Source: Magnetospirillum sp. (lineage in GTDB: Bacteria > Pseudomonadota > Alphaproteobacteria > Rhodospirillales > Magnetospirillaceae). Taken from it: 64,000 nucleotides of DNA. Location: NCBI GenBank assembly GCA_024707145.1, contig JANQAI010000011.1, positions 186,001 to 250,000 of the forward strand, in the 5' to 3' direction. Shown one piece after another: positions 47,756 to 57,955 of this stretch (position 1 is the stretch's first letter; each line of letters starts with the position of its first letter). Position numbers and translations under genes: made by a program. The notes beneath the pieces were generated by a model that had not been told where the DNA came from, did no database searches, and saw only the letters and a list, made by a program, of their open reading frames with translations.

Positions 47756-49968
47756 ATGAACGCGGTGGAAGCACTCGACCGGCTGGCGCAACTGGCCGGG
47801 ATCGAGGAGGGCTGGTGGGACTTTTTGGGAATTGGCGTCCCGTCTCCCCCGAAACCAAGCAGGCGTTCCTGACCGCCATGGGCTTCAAGGTGGCCGACGA
47901 CGCCCAGTTGTCCGCCAGTCTGGACGAGCTGGAAAACCGCCCCTGGCGTCGCTGGCTCGAGCCGGTGGTGGTGTTCGACGAAACCTGGGGCGAGGCCTGG
48001 GTGCCGCTGACTGTGCCGGCGTCACGCGACAAGGATGTGATGGAATGGGCGCTGGAGGACGAACTGGGTACCGTCCATGCCGGCCGCTTCCAGGTTGACT
48101 CCCTGCCGTGGATCGAGGAGCGCCGGGTGGATGGCAGGCTGGTCAAGCGCTGGCGGCTGGTGCTGCCGGCCTTGCCGCCGCTGGGTTATCACCATCTGCG
48201 GGTCAAGTCCGGCGACGGCGCCAGTGCCGACATGCAGGGGGCCGACATGCAGGTGATCGTCGCCCCCGCCCGTGCCCATGTGCCGGCGGCGGTGGCCGAG
48301 GGCAGCCGCGCCTGGGGCTTGGCGACCCAGGTCTATGCCCTGCGCAACGACAGCGACTGGGGCTGCGGCACCTACAAGGCGCTGGAGCAACTGGCCGCCG
48401 GCGCCGCCCGGCTGGGCGCCGCCACCATCGGCATCAATCCGCTGCATGCGCTGTTCCCCGCCAGTCCCGAGAAGTTCAGCCCCTACGCCCCGTCGTCGCG
48501 CCGCTTCCTCAACATCGCCTATCTGGACGTGGAATCCGTACCCGAGTTCAAGGAATGCCTGGAGGCCAAGCGCATGTTCGCCTCGCCCGGCTTCCAGGCC
48601 AATCTGGCGCGGGTGCGCAGCTATCCGCTGGTGGAATACGTGGACGTGGCCCAACTGGGCCGGCCGGTGCTGGAGGTGCTCTACAAGTGGTTCCGCTCCG
48701 AACATCTGGAGCCGGGTGACGAGCGCGGTCAGGCCTTCCGCGACTTCCAGCGCCAGGGCGGGCGCGCCGCCGAGCTGTTCTGCACCTTCGAGGCGCTGCA
48801 CGAGCGTTTCCTGCGGGACGGGCAGGGCTATTGGCGCCAGTGGCCCGAGGAATACCGCCATCCGGCCTCGCCCGCCGTGGCCCGCTTCACCCAGGACAGC
48901 CGCGAGCGGGTGGAGTTCTTCTGGTGGCTGCAATTCGCCGCCGACCAACAACTGGCCGCCGCCCACGACGCCGGCAAGGCCAACGGCGCCGCCATCGGCC
49001 TCTACCGCGACCTCGGCGTGGGCATCGCCGGCGATGGCGCCGAGGCGTGGTTGCAGCAGGACAACCTGGCGCTGGGCGTCTCGGTGGGGGCGCCGCCCGA
49101 TCCGCTGGCGCTCAAGGGCCAGGATTGGGGCCTGATCCCGCTCAATCCGCTGGCCCTGCGCGAGGCGGCCTACGAGCCCTTCATCGGCGTCATGCGCGCC
49201 AACATGCGCCATGCCGGGGCGTTGCGCCTGGATCATGCCATGGCCTTGCAGCGCCTCTATTGGGTGCCGCCGGGCAGCACCGCCGACCAGGGCGCCTATG
49301 TGCGCTATCCGGTGGACGACCTGTTCCGCATCGTCGCGCTGGAATCCGTGCGCAACCGCTGCCTGATCATCGGCGAGGACCTGGGCACCGTGCCCGAGGG
49401 CTTCCGCGAGCGCATGGACCGCACCAGCCTGTTCGCCTACCGGGTGATGGTGTTCGAACAGAAGGACGGCCGCTTCAAGACACCCGACGAGTTTGACGAG
49501 AACGCCCTGTCCATCTTCGCCACCCACGACCTGCCCAGCGCGCGCGGCTACTGGAACGGCACCGACATCGACAAGCGGATCAAGCTCGACCTCTACCCGC
49601 GCGAGGGCATGGGCGAGGAGGAGCGGGCGGCCCGCCAGTCCGACCGCGAGAAGCTGGTGCAGGCCTTCGCCGGGCAAGGGTTGCTGCCGGCGGACTTCCC
49701 CAGCCACGGCCCGCTGTCGGACGCCGACGCCGAACGGCTGGCCTGGGCGGCGCATCTGTTCCTGGCGCGCTCGCGCTCGCGCCTGATGATGGTGCAGATC
49801 GAGGACGTGCTGGCGCTGGACAGTCAGATGAACCTGCCCGGCACCACCGACCAGCACCCTAATTGGCGCCGCCGCTTCCCGATGGACGTGGACGCCGTGC
49901 TGGCCGATTCCCGCCTGGTCGGGCTGGCCGGAAACCTGAAGGAGTGCCGAGGGAACAGCAACGGCTGA
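47756..49968 (+). CDS. malQ: 4-alpha-glucanotransferase (amylomaltase), with one frameshift
   Basis: A GH77 enzyme that shuffles glucan segments and recycles short maltodextrins. The natural start, ATG 47756 (MNAVEALDRLAQLAGIEEGW), abuts the treZ stop. The frame breaks in the T-run 47822-47826; one more T joins WWDF to FGNWRPVSPETKQAF, giving 737 residues. The barrel has NDSDWGCGTYKALEQLA, nucleophile ALRLDHAMALQRLYW, acid LIIGEDLGTVPEGF and FATHDLPSARGYW. The last motif is LPGTTDQHPNWRRR, diagnostic of MalQ. It probably disproportionates chains for TreY and GlgP. Confidence 0.92.
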
Positions 49969-50056
49969 CAGGGGTTGGGGGAAGGCGATGTTTCGCCGTC
50001 CCTCGATGCCATGACGGTTGGTCGCGGGGGTGGTCCCTGTTCCCGGGAGGTCGCCC

Positions 50057-52882
50057 TTGCCCGTACCTGCCATCCCCCGCGCCACCTACCGGCTCCAGCT
50101 CAACCGCGACTTCACCTTCGCGGATGCCGAGGCCATCATTCCCTATCTGGCCCAACTCGGCATCAGCCACCTCTATGTCTCGCCCATCCTCAAGGCGCGG
50201 GCGGGCAGCACTCACGGCTACGATATCGTCGATCACAACCAGTTCAATCCCGAGATCGGCGACCGGGCGGCGCTGGAACGCCTGGGCACGCAACTGGCCG
50301 CGCATGGCATGGGCCTGATCATCGATATCGTGCCCAACCACATGGGGGTAGGTTACGCCGACAATGTATGGTGGCTGGACGTGCTGGAATGGGGCGAAGA
50401 CAGCCCCTATGCCCGCTTCTTTGATATCGATTGGCAGCCGCCCCGGCGCGAGCTGAAGGGCAAGGTGCTGCTGCCGTTCCTGGGCGACCATTACGGCGCC
50501 GTGCTGGAGCGGGGCGAGTTGGTACCCAAGTTCGACCGCACTGACGGCGCGCTCAGCGTCTGGTATTGGGAACATCGCTATCCCATCGCCGTGGCCGATT
50601 ATGCCGGGCTGCTGCAGGCGGCGGTGCCCGAGGGCGGGGCAGGGGACGCCCTGCTGGACGTGGTGCTGGAATTCCGCCAGATCGCCAGCAGCCAGAGCGG
50701 CCGCAACATCCAGGCGCGGCGCACCCGCGCGGTGCAAGCCAAGGCGCGGCTGGCCGGGCTGGCGGCGGCGCAGCCGGCGCTCGCCGACGCCATCGACCAT
50801 GCCCTCGCCGCCCTGGCGGCCGACCGTGCCGCCCTGAATGCGCTGCTGGAGCGCCAGCACTACCGGGTGTCGTTCTGGCGGGTGGCGGCGGACGAGATCA
50901 ATTACCGCCGCTTCTTCGACATCAACGATCTGGCCGCCTTGCGCATGGTGGAGGAGCCCGAGCTGTTCGCCCGCGCCCACCGCCTGCCCATGGACCTCGT
51001 GCGCGCCGGTCTGGTCCATGGGTTGCGGGTGGACCATGTGGATGGCCTGTTCAATCCGGCGGAGTATTGCCGTCAGGTGCAGGCCCGCGCCGCCGAGGCG
51101 CTGGGGGTGGCGCTCAAGGGCCCCGACGACCAGCCCCTGCCCCTGTGGGTCGAGAAGATCCTCGCCCACCATGAGCCCCTGCGGCGCGACTGGCCGGTGG
51201 CCGGCACTACCGGCTATGACTTCGCCAATCTGGTGAATGGGCTGTTCGTGGCAGCCGAGGCCGAGGCGGCGCTGACCGCCACCTATGCCCGCTTCATCGG
51301 CTTCGCCATGGATTTCGACGCCCAGGTGGTCGAGGCCAAGAAGCGCATCATCGACGAGCACATGTCGGCGGAATTGCGGGTGCTGGCCGGCCGGCTGGGC
51401 CGTATCGCCGCGTCCCATTGGCGGTCGCGCGACTTCACCTTGTCGGTGCTGGTGCGGGCGCTGAAGGAGGTGGTGGCATGGCTGCCGGTCTACCGCACCT
51501 ACGTCACCTCGCGCCGGGTCACCGAGAACGACCTGCGTTACATCCAGTGGGCACTGGCCAAGGCCCGCCGCGCCAGCCCGCTCGACCCGACGGTGTTCGA
51601 CTTCGTCGGCGCGGTGCTGGATACCTCGTTGGCCCGCGATGGGCAGTATTCCCGCCGGGCGGTGGTGGATTTCACCATGCGGCTGCAGCAGTACAGCGGC
51701 CCGGTCATGGCCAAGGGGTTCGAGGATACCGCCCTGTACCGGTTCAACCGGCTGATCTCGCTGAACGAGGTGGGCGGCGAGCCGTTGCGCTTCGGCCTGA
51801 CGCCCGCCGCCTTCCACCAGGCCAGCCGGGCGCGCCAGCGCACCCATCCCCACACCCTGCTGGCCACCGCCACCCATGACACCAAGCGCGGTGAGGACAC
51901 CCGCGTGCGCATCGACGTGCTGTCCGAACTGCCCGAGGAATGGCGCCAGCATCTGGAGCGGTGGAGCCAGCTCAACCAGCCGTTCCGCAAGCAGCTGGAA
52001 AGCGGCCCGGCGCCTGAGCCCAACGACGAGATCTGGATCTACCAGACTATGCTGGGCGCCTGGCCTGACGACGACGTCCAGGGATTCGTCGACCGCCTGG
52101 CCGGCGTGGTGGTCAAGGCGGTGAGGGAGGCCAAGCGGCGCAGTTGGTGGGCCCATCCCGACGAGGCCTACGAGCAGGCGGTGGTGGATTTCGTCCGCCG
52201 CATCGCCGAGACCGAGCGCCGCAACCCGTTCCTCGAGGATTTCCTGGGCTTGCGCCGGCGCATGGTGCCCGCCGGGCAGTTGAACGGCCTTGCCCAGACC
52301 CTGCTTAAGCTGACCGTCCCCGGCGTGCCCGACATCTACCAGGGCTGCGAGCTGTGGGACCTGTCCCTGGTCGATCCCGACAACCGCCGGCCGGTGGATT
52401 ACGCCCTGCGCCGCGAGCTGCTCGACCGTTTCCACGGACGGCCGCTGCCGGCGGCGCCGGCCGACTGGCGCGACGGCGCGGTCAAGCAGGCGCTGATCCG
52501 CCGGACACTTGACCTGCGCCGCCGGCGCCCCGACCTGTTCGAGCAGGGAGCCTATCGGCCCCTGGCGGTGCGGGGGCCGCGCGCAGCCCATGTGGTGGCC
52601 TTCGCCCGGTCGTGGAACGATGCCCAGGTCGTGGTGGTGGTGCCGGTGCAGACGGTGCGCCTGTGGCCGGACAATCTATCCAGCGCCCCGGTCGGGGCGG
52701 TCTGGCGGGGTGTGCATGTGGAGGCGCCGAAACGGGGAGGGTCGGGGCGTTTCCGTGACCTGCTCAGCGGGGATGGGGTCGAGGCGGTGTCGCGGCGCGG
52801 CACCATGGTGTTGCCGCTCACCGACCTGTTCGCGGCCTTCCCCCTGGCCCTGCTGGAGGGCGAGGGGAACGGGATCGAATAG
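50057..52882 (+). CDS. treY: Malto-oligosyltrehalose synthase
   Basis: A 941-residue GH13_26 enzyme that converts the reducing-end alpha-1,4 linkage of a maltodextrin to an alpha-1,1 bond (trehalose terminus). It has IPRATYRLQLNRDFTFADAE, SPILKARAGSTHGYDIVDHN, GLIIDIVPNHMGVG, the nucleophile in GLRVDHVDGLFNPAEY, the acid in PLWVEKILAHHEPL and HDTKRGEDTRVRIDVLSE near the third carboxylate. Near the end VPGVPDIYQGCELWDLSLVD is characteristic. The start is TTG 50057, with GGGAGG six bases upstream; earlier in-frame starts (TTG 50018, GTG 50030) lack such a site. It works with TreZ. Confidence 0.94.
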   Translation: MPVPAIPRATYRLQLNRDFTFADAEAIIPYLAQLGISHLYVSPILKARAGSTHGYDIVDHNQFNPEIGDRAALERLGTQLAAHGMGLIIDIVPNHMGVGYADNVWWLDVLEWGEDSPYARFFDIDWQPPRRELKGKVLLPFLGDHYGAVLERGELVPKFDRTDGALSVWYWEHRYPIAVADYAGLLQAAVPEGGAGDALLDVVLEFRQIASSQSGRNIQARRTRAVQAKARLAGLAAAQPALADAIDHALAALAADRAALNALLERQHYRVSFWRVAADEINYRRFFDINDLAALRMVEEPELFARAHRLPMDLVRAGLVHGLRVDHVDGLFNPAEYCRQVQARAAEALGVALKGPDDQPLPLWVEKILAHHEPLRRDWPVAGTTGYDFANLVNGLFVAAEAEAALTATYARFIGFAMDFDAQVVEAKKRIIDEHMSAELRVLAGRLGRIAASHWRSRDFTLSVLVRALKEVVAWLPVYRTYVTSRRVTENDLRYIQWALAKARRASPLDPTVFDFVGAVLDTSLARDGQYSRRAVVDFTMRLQQYSGPVMAKGFEDTALYRFNRLISLNEVGGEPLRFGLTPAAFHQASRARQRTHPHTLLATATHDTKRGEDTRVRIDVLSELPEEWRQHLERWSQLNQPFRKQLESGPAPEPNDEIWIYQTMLGAWPDDDVQGFVDRLAGVVVKAVREAKRRSWWAHPDEAYEQAVVDFVRRIAETERRNPFLEDFLGLRRRMVPAGQLNGLAQTLLKLTVPGVPDIYQGCELWDLSLVDPDNRRPVDYALRRELLDRFHGRPLPAAPADWRDGAVKQALIRRTLDLRRRRPDLFEQGAYRPLAVRGPRAAHVVAFARSWNDAQVVVVVPVQTVRLWPDNLSSAPVGAVWRGVHVEAPKRGGSGRFRDLLSGDGVEAVSRRGTMVLPLTDLFAAFPLALLEGEGNGIE

Positions 52883-53081
52883 CCGCTTTGCCCGCTCCGT
52901 GCAATGGTCGCGCGGTTACGATTCCGTGACCTCGAAGAGTTGTGCACAAGTGGGGGCCTCTCTCCCCCAGTATTCTGCGGGGGCACGGTTTTTAACTCCA
53001 TTTCGCGCATGAAACGCCTTGACTTGTGACCGGGGTCCGGGACACTCCCTATGCGGTATTCCATTGGCGGAAGGACGAAGA

Positions 53082-55545
53082 ATGAGCCGTGTCGGGCCAC
53101 CCGTGGTGAGGCTTCTGGACGATGACGTCGAGAGCATCCGTTACAGCCTCGCCAGCCATCTGCTGTATTCCGTCGGCAAGGACCCCATCAACGCCACCGC
53201 GCGCGATTGGTTCATGGCTGCCGCCTACACGGTACGCGACCGCATCTCCGAGCGCTGGATGCCGACGCTGAACCGCTATTACGACGAGGACCAGAAGCGC
53301 GTCTATTACATGTCCATGGAGTTCCTGATCGGGCGGACCCTGTCCAACGCCATGGTCAACCTGGGCATCTACGATCAGGTCAAGGCCGCCATCCAGGAGA
53401 TGAATCTCGATTTCGACGAGATCGTCGGCTGGGAGGTGGAGGCCGCCCTGGGCAATGGCGGCCTGGGCCGTCTGGCCGCCTGTCTGCTGGATTCCATGGC
53501 GTCGCTCAACGTGGCCGGCTTCGGCTACGGCATCCGCTACGATTACGGCATGTTCACCCAGCACATCGAGCATGGCTGGCAGGTGGAAAGCCCGGAGAAC
53601 TGGCTGCGCTACGGCAATCCGTGGGAATTCCCGCGTCCCGGCGTGATCTATCCGGTGCGTTTCGGCGGCCGCGTCGTCCACTATAAGGACGTCATGGGCC
53701 AGACCCGCGCCCAGTGGATGGACACCGAGGAAGTCATGGCCATGGCCTATGACGTTCCCATTCCGGGCTACGGCGGCAGGACCGTCAACAATCTGCGCCT
53801 GTGGTCTGCCAAGTCCACCCGCGAATTCGACCTGAAGTACTTCAACGCCGGCAACTACATCGAGGCCGTGCGCGACAAGAACGAGTCCGAGACGCTGTCC
53901 AAGGTGCTGTACCCCTCGGACATCACCGCGCGCGGCAAGGAACTGCGCTTCAAGCAGGAGTACTTCTTCGTCGCCGCCTCGATCCAGGACATCCTGGCCC
54001 GTTTCCGCAAGGCGCACAGCGACTGGGACAAGCTGCCCGAGCGCGTGGCCGTCCAGCTCAACGACACCCACCCGGCGCTGGTGGTGGCCGAGCTGATGCG
54101 GGTGCTGGTGGACGAGCATCGGCTGGAGTGGAGCCGCGCCTGGGACCTGACCCGCCGCTCCTGCGCCTACACCAACCACACCCTGCTGCCCGAGGCGCTG
54201 GAGACGTGGCCGGTGGAGATGTTCGAGCGCATCCTGCCGCGCCACTTGGAGATCGTCTACCGCATCAACCACGACTTCCTGCAGGATGTCCGCCACCGCC
54301 ACCCCGGCGATTCGGACCTGTTGGGCCGCGTCTCGCTGGTGGGCGAAGATGGCGAGCGCCGCGTGCGCATGGCCCATCTGGCGGTGGTCGGCAGCCACAA
54401 GGTCAACGGCGTGGCCGCCATCCATACCGGCTTGATGAAGTCCACCATCTTCTCGGACTTCGAGCACTTGTCGCCCGGCAAGATCAACAACAAGACCAAC
54501 GGCGTCACCCCGCGGCGCTGGATGCTGGTGGCCAATCCCGGTCTGTCCAAGCTGATCACCAAGGCCATCGGCGACGGCTGGGTGACGCATCTGGATCGCC
54601 TGAAGGGGCTGGAGAAGCTGGCCGAGGACAAGGCCTTCCGCGCCGAGTTCGCCGCGGTCAAGCGGGCCAACAAGCAGCATCTGGCCCAGGTCATCGGCCA
54701 GCGCCTGGGCATCGACCTGTCGGTGGATTCGCTGTTCGACGTGCAGATCAAGCGTATCCACGAATACAAGCGCCAGCTGCTCAACGTGCTCCACGTGGTC
54801 ACACGCTACGCCCGCATCCGCGCCAACCCGACGCTGGACGTGGTGCCGCGCACCGTGATCATCGGCGGCAAGGCGGCGCCCGGCTATCTGATGGCCAAGC
54901 TGATCATCAAGCTGATCAACGACGTGGCCGACGTGGTCAACAACGACCCGCTGGTGGGCGATAAGCTGAAGGTGGTGTTCGTTCCCAACTACAACGTCTC
55001 CACCGCCGAGCCTGGTGATGCCGGCGGCCGATTTGTCCGAGCAGATCTCCACCGCCGGCACCGAGGCCTCGGGCACCGGCAACATGAAGATGTCCATGAA
55101 CGGCGCCCTAACCATCGGTACCTGGGACGGCGCCAACGTGGAAATCTGCGAGGAGGTGGGCGAGGAGAATATGTTCCTGTTCGGCCTGACCGCCCAGGAC
55201 GTGGCGCGCCGCCGCATCGACGGCTACGATCCCTGGCCGGCCATCAATGGCAACGAGGAGCTGAAGAAGGCGCTGGAGATGATCGGCACGGGCTATTTCT
55301 CGCCCGACCAGCCCGACCGCTTCCGCCCGGTGGTGGACCTGCTGACCGGCGGCGACCACTACCTGCTGACCGCCGACTATCCGCTCTACCTGGCGGCGCA
55401 GAACCGGGTGGACCAGCTGTACCGCGACCGTGACGAGTGGACCCGCAAGGCGGTCCTGAACGTCGCCCGCATGGGCAAGTTCTCGTCGGACCGCACGGTC
55501 GCCGAGTACGCCCGGGAAATCTGGAACGTGAAGACCAGCGATTAA
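53082..55545 (+). CDS. glgP: Glycogen/maltodextrin phosphorylase, with one frameshift
   Basis: A GT35 enzyme releasing glucose-1-phosphate from glucan ends, using pyridoxal phosphate. It starts MSRVGPPVVRLLDDD, has YYMSMEFLIGRTLSNAMVNL, EAALGNGGLGRLAACLLDSM, RYDYGMFTQ and VQLNDTHPAL. The PLP-lysine block EASGTGNMKMSMNGALTIGT follows the frameshift. The break is at 55011 (C inserted between GAG and CTG); removing it joins NVSTAE to LVMPAADLSEQIS, for 820 residues. GGAAGGA precedes the ATG. It ends the glucan block and is followed by a strong terminator. Confidence 0.94.
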
Positions 55546-55565
55546 GCGGTCGTTCGGCCCAGGCG

Positions 55566-55602
55566 AAAAGCCCCGTCCCGGCTTCCCGGGGCGGGGCTTT
55601 TC
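55566..55602 (+). terminator. Strong terminator ending the glucan/trehalose gene block
   Basis: A long GC stem (AAAAGCCCCGTCCCGG / CCGGGGCGGGGCTTTT, one base bulged) 20 bp after the glgP stop. The AAAA/TTTT flanks allow termination in either direction. Confidence 0.85.
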
Positions 55603-55868
55603 CGTTCCGGAGAGGGCGAAGCGCACGGCTTTATGCTTTGGGGGTAGCCATTGCCACGTATAGGCGTGGCGCTGGGCGCTGGCTTTCGCATCGGCTGTGT
55701 CCGCGCCGCCCGGTCACGGCGGTGCGAACCGTGGCCAGCCGCGGGGTTCGACGGCGCCGTTCCCCCTTTCGGACGAAGCCTCCACCGTCGGAAGGGGCGG
55801 TGGATAGGTTCCATGCCCATGGCCGTGGTGCTACCCTTCACCCTTCCTTAACCAAGGGACGTCTGGCC
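55603..55868. other. Non-coding gap before the small paralogous genes
   Basis: About 266 bp between the glgP terminator and the first 61-residue gene. No ORF in it looks real. It holds a small hairpin GCCACG-TATAGG-CGTGGC (about 55653-55670) and a GC-rich stretch with short inverted arms (CCCCCTT / AAGGGG). It presumably carries the promoter of the downstream gene, but I see no clear -35/-10 pair. Confidence 0.5.
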
Positions 55869-56054
55869 ATGAACCGGTGGAGGGATATTCGCCAATTGGC
55901 GACCATCATCGAGGCCGAGGCCGAAGGCCGTCTGGTGGACCGTCAGCTGGCGGTGCGCCTGGCGGGCCGGTTGGCGCGGCGCTATCCCCAGATCAGGGCC
56001 AGCATGGGCCTGGTAGTGCGGCGCATGACGGCCGACCTGCCCCGCGACGCCTGA
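55869..56054 (+). CDS. Small 61-residue protein, member A of a tandem pair
   Basis: It starts MNRWRDIRQLATIIEAEAEG and ends RRMTADLPRDA. It is a soluble, highly helical, Arg- and Ala-rich protein with pattern D-x-RQL-x4-EAEA-x-GR-x2-DR-x2-A-x-RLA. A paralogue with the same pattern and length lies 92 bp downstream (56147-56332), about 40-45 percent identical over 55 residues by eye. A ribosome site AAGGGA is ten bases upstream. I recognise no family. The paired conservation is the main evidence that both are expressed genes. Confidence 0.72.
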   Translation: MNRWRDIRQLATIIEAEAEGRLVDRQLAVRLAGRLARRYPQIRASMGLVVRRMTADLPRDA

Positions 56055-56146
56055 GCGGGCGCGCTGCTGTCACCAAAGAGTCTGTTGCGGTGCAGCAAAG
56101 CGGCCCCCATAGTCCCCCTACTGGTATCACTGTGGAGGTACCCGCC

Positions 56147-56332
56147 ATGGACTACCGTCTGCACGACCTTCGTCAATTATCGGAACTGCTGGAGGCCGAG
56201 GCCAACGGCCGGCCCTTCGACCGCACCCATGCGCGGCGCTTGGCCCAGGCCCTGGCCGAACACCAGCCCGAAATCGGCAACACCATGCGCCTGATCTGCG
56301 AGCGCCTGAAACAGGGCGACGCCCGGGACTAG
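56147..56332 (+). CDS. Small 61-residue protein, member B of a tandem pair
   Basis: It starts MDYRLHDLRQLSELLEAEAN and ends CERLKQGDARD. It shares with member A the pattern D-x-RQL, EAEA-x-GR, DR, A-x-RLA, P-x-I and M-x-L, at matched spacing and equal length. A very good ribosome site GGAGG precedes the ATG by six to seven bases. It could be co-transcribed with member A (92 bp apart) or have its own promoter. Helical, no transmembrane helix, no Cys pair (a single Cys). Function unknown; a small adaptor or regulator is plausible from size only. Confidence 0.72.
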   Translation: MDYRLHDLRQLSELLEAEANGRPFDRTHARRLAQALAEHQPEIGNTMRLICERLKQGDARD

Positions 56333-56426
56333 GCGGCCTTCGGCTCAGGCTGTGGGGCGGTTGTGGCGGATTCGTATCCCGCGCTCTAATAGGAGGCGGG
56401 AAAACTCCGCCAACCCTCTGTCCTCG

Positions 56427-56531
56427 CGTCACCCCCGCGCAAGCGGGGGTCATGATGGGACGAGACTGGTTGCGTGACGCACTATGCTGTGCTGGCGGAG
56501 GCATGGGTTCCCGCTTGCGCGGGAATGACGG
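56427..56531. repeat. Inverted pair of GTCATTCCCGCG-type REP elements
   Basis: Copy 1 (about 56427-56457) has CCCCCGC / GCGGGGG arms around GCAA; copy 2 (about 56500-56531) has TTCCCGC / GCGGGAA and is in the opposite orientation, so both read GTCAxxCCCGCGCAAGCGGG outward-in. They are separated by about 43 bp. This is a common alphaproteobacterial repeat type, distinct from the CCCTCTCCCGC family. Confidence 0.78.
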
Positions 56532-56562
56532 AGTATAAGGCAGGGCCTTTTCCGTAGCGCTG

Positions 56563-56936
56563 TTAGCGCCGCAGCGGCGTCGGCGCGGGAACGAAGCCGA
56601 TCAGGCGGTCGTTGCCCTCGTTGTAGGGCTGGGCATAGCAGCTTGGCCGCGCGATGGAGGCATAGCAATAGACTTGGCTTTGCGGCGGTGGCGGCGACGG
56701 CCAATCCACGCACCAGGCGCCCTCGCGTTCGGCCCGCACCGACGAGCAATCCTTGCCCGTGATCCAGGTGGCCACGTGGTCGCCCAGGGTCTTCTTGGTG
56801 GTCATCACGCTGGTCACTTCCAGCCCGGCCACCGTCCATGGCCCGTAGCTGGTGGTGTCGAGGCCGCGGTCGGCGCTGATCGCGTCGCAACCGGCGAGAA
56901 GCAGAATTCCTGCCAGGGGGCGAAACGCCTGATCAT
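56563..56936 (-). CDS. Conserved-looking lipoprotein, with one frameshift
   Basis: Read from ATG 56936, the frame MIRRFAPW breaks in a C-run (G-run 56916-56920 on the plus strand). Adding one C gives MIRRFAPLAGILLLAGCDAI, a perfect lipoprotein signal with lipobox LAGC. It continues through SADRGLDTTSYGPWTVAGLE to the open frame ending FVPAPTPLRR, 124 residues. The mature part has Cys in KDCSS, WCVDW and YCYAS ... SCYAQP, and a Pro-rich stretch WPSPPPPQ. The family is not recognised. Without the correction only an N-terminally truncated frame (56832) exists. Confidence 0.68.
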
Positions 56937-57052
56937 GTTCTATGACCCCTCATGGTGATGCGGTATAATTGTCCAACCAAAAGCGGCGGCAGGTCAAAGG
57001 GATTCTTGACCCTTCGCGCGCCGCTTCTTCCCTTATGACGGCGGAGGCTTCG

Positions 57053-57610
57053 ATGGCGGTCGAAACGCCCATTTGTGATTTCGGTTGGCCTGCTCCCTAT
57101 TTCGCCCTTCCCGGCATCGACGGCCGTGCATGGAGCCTGGACGACGTCCGCGGCCCCAAGGGCACGCTGATCATGTTCATCTGCAACCACTGTCCTTACG
57201 TGCAGGCGGTGGTGGACCGGCTGGCGCGCGACGTGACGGCGCTGCAGGAGCTGGGCGTCGGCGTCGCCGCCATCATGTCCAACGACACGGTGGCCTATCC
57301 CGAGGATTCCTTCGACAACATGAAGCTGTTCGCCGCCCGCCATGGCTTCACCTTTCCCTACCTGCTGGACGAGAGCCAGGAGGTGGCGCGGGCCTATGGC
57401 GCCGTGTGCACGCCCGACTTCTTCGGCTTCGACGCCGGGCTGGGGCTGCAATACCGCGGCCGGCTCGACGCCTCGCGGCGCGAGGCCGCTCCGCCGGGCG
57501 CCCGGCGCGAACTGTTCGACGCCATGGCCCAGGTGGCCGCCGGCGCCGGCGGACCGGCCGAGCAGACTCCCTCCATGGGCTGCTCCATCAAGTGGAAGCC
57601 GGAAAGCTGA
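57053..57610 (+). CDS. Thioredoxin-fold AhpC/TSA-like protein
   Basis: A 185-residue peroxiredoxin-like protein of the group usually annotated thioredoxin family protein. Features are FALPGIDGRAWSLDDVRGPK, IMFICNHCPYVQAVVDRLAR (C-x-x-C active site) and IMSNDTVAYPEDSFDNMKLF. Later YGAVCTPDFFGFD has the cis-Pro neighbourhood with a further Cys. No signal peptide, so it is cytoplasmic. The ATG at 57053 has GGAGG six bases upstream; ATG 57035 is possible. Substrate is unknown; a thiol-disulfide or peroxide role is expected from the fold. A MITE-like element inserts just downstream. Confidence 0.85.
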   Translation: MAVETPICDFGWPAPYFALPGIDGRAWSLDDVRGPKGTLIMFICNHCPYVQAVVDRLARDVTALQELGVGVAAIMSNDTVAYPEDSFDNMKLFAARHGFTFPYLLDESQEVARAYGAVCTPDFFGFDAGLGLQYRGRLDASRREAAPPGARRELFDAMAQVAAGAGGPAEQTPSMGCSIKWKPES

Positions 57611-57615
57611 CCTTA

Positions 57616-57880
57616 GGGTCAAAACTCCATTAATCCATCGCCAGCGCCGTGGCGAAACTGCCCGCCCGGCCGGAAGAGGGCGTAGCGCGATGCTGGACGC
57701 ATCGCGCAAGCCGTCTGACGCCCCGGGAGGGCGGTTTCGCCCGGCCCGGAGGGTTGGCGCTCCAAGGCGCCCTGGTTCGTTGCATCTCTCGGCGATGCCA
57801 CCAGCATCGCCGTCGCGATGCGCCTGCCATGGCGCGCTTGGAGCGCCGACGCTGGCGATGGATTAATGGAGTTTTGACCC
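57616..57880. mobile_element. 265-bp MITE-like element with 31-bp perfect terminal inverted repeats
   Basis: The ends 57616-57646 and 57850-57880 are perfect inverted copies beginning GGGTCAAAACTCCATTAATC. Each end is flanked by TA (57614-57615 and 57881-57882), the target duplication of Tc1/mariner- and IS630-type transposases. No transposase-sized or recognisable ORF lies inside; the interior is GC-rich with several nested hairpins. The size, the perfect ends and the TA fit a non-autonomous element mobilised in trans. It sits five bases after the thioredoxin-like stop and 75 bp before yfgM. Confidence 0.8.
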
Positions 57881-57955
57881 TACCGCGCACGCCAGATTTG
57901 CCTCGGGCTGTCCTAGAGACTATGTTACGCCGGTTCGATTTTCGGAGAGCCCTCC

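Noticed and set aside
49859..52591. 910-codon open frame on the minus strand opposite treY and the end of malQ
   Set aside because: Same kind of shadow; composition is unlike any protein family and it spans two real genes.
55603..55868. Structured RNA or riboswitch upstream of the small paralogous genes
   Set aside because: Short hairpins exist, but I cannot match any known riboswitch or sRNA and GC-rich DNA folds readily.
57619..57890. Small ORFs inside the MITE-like element
   Set aside because: Both strands give Arg/Pro-rich frames running into the inverted ends; no transposase motif.
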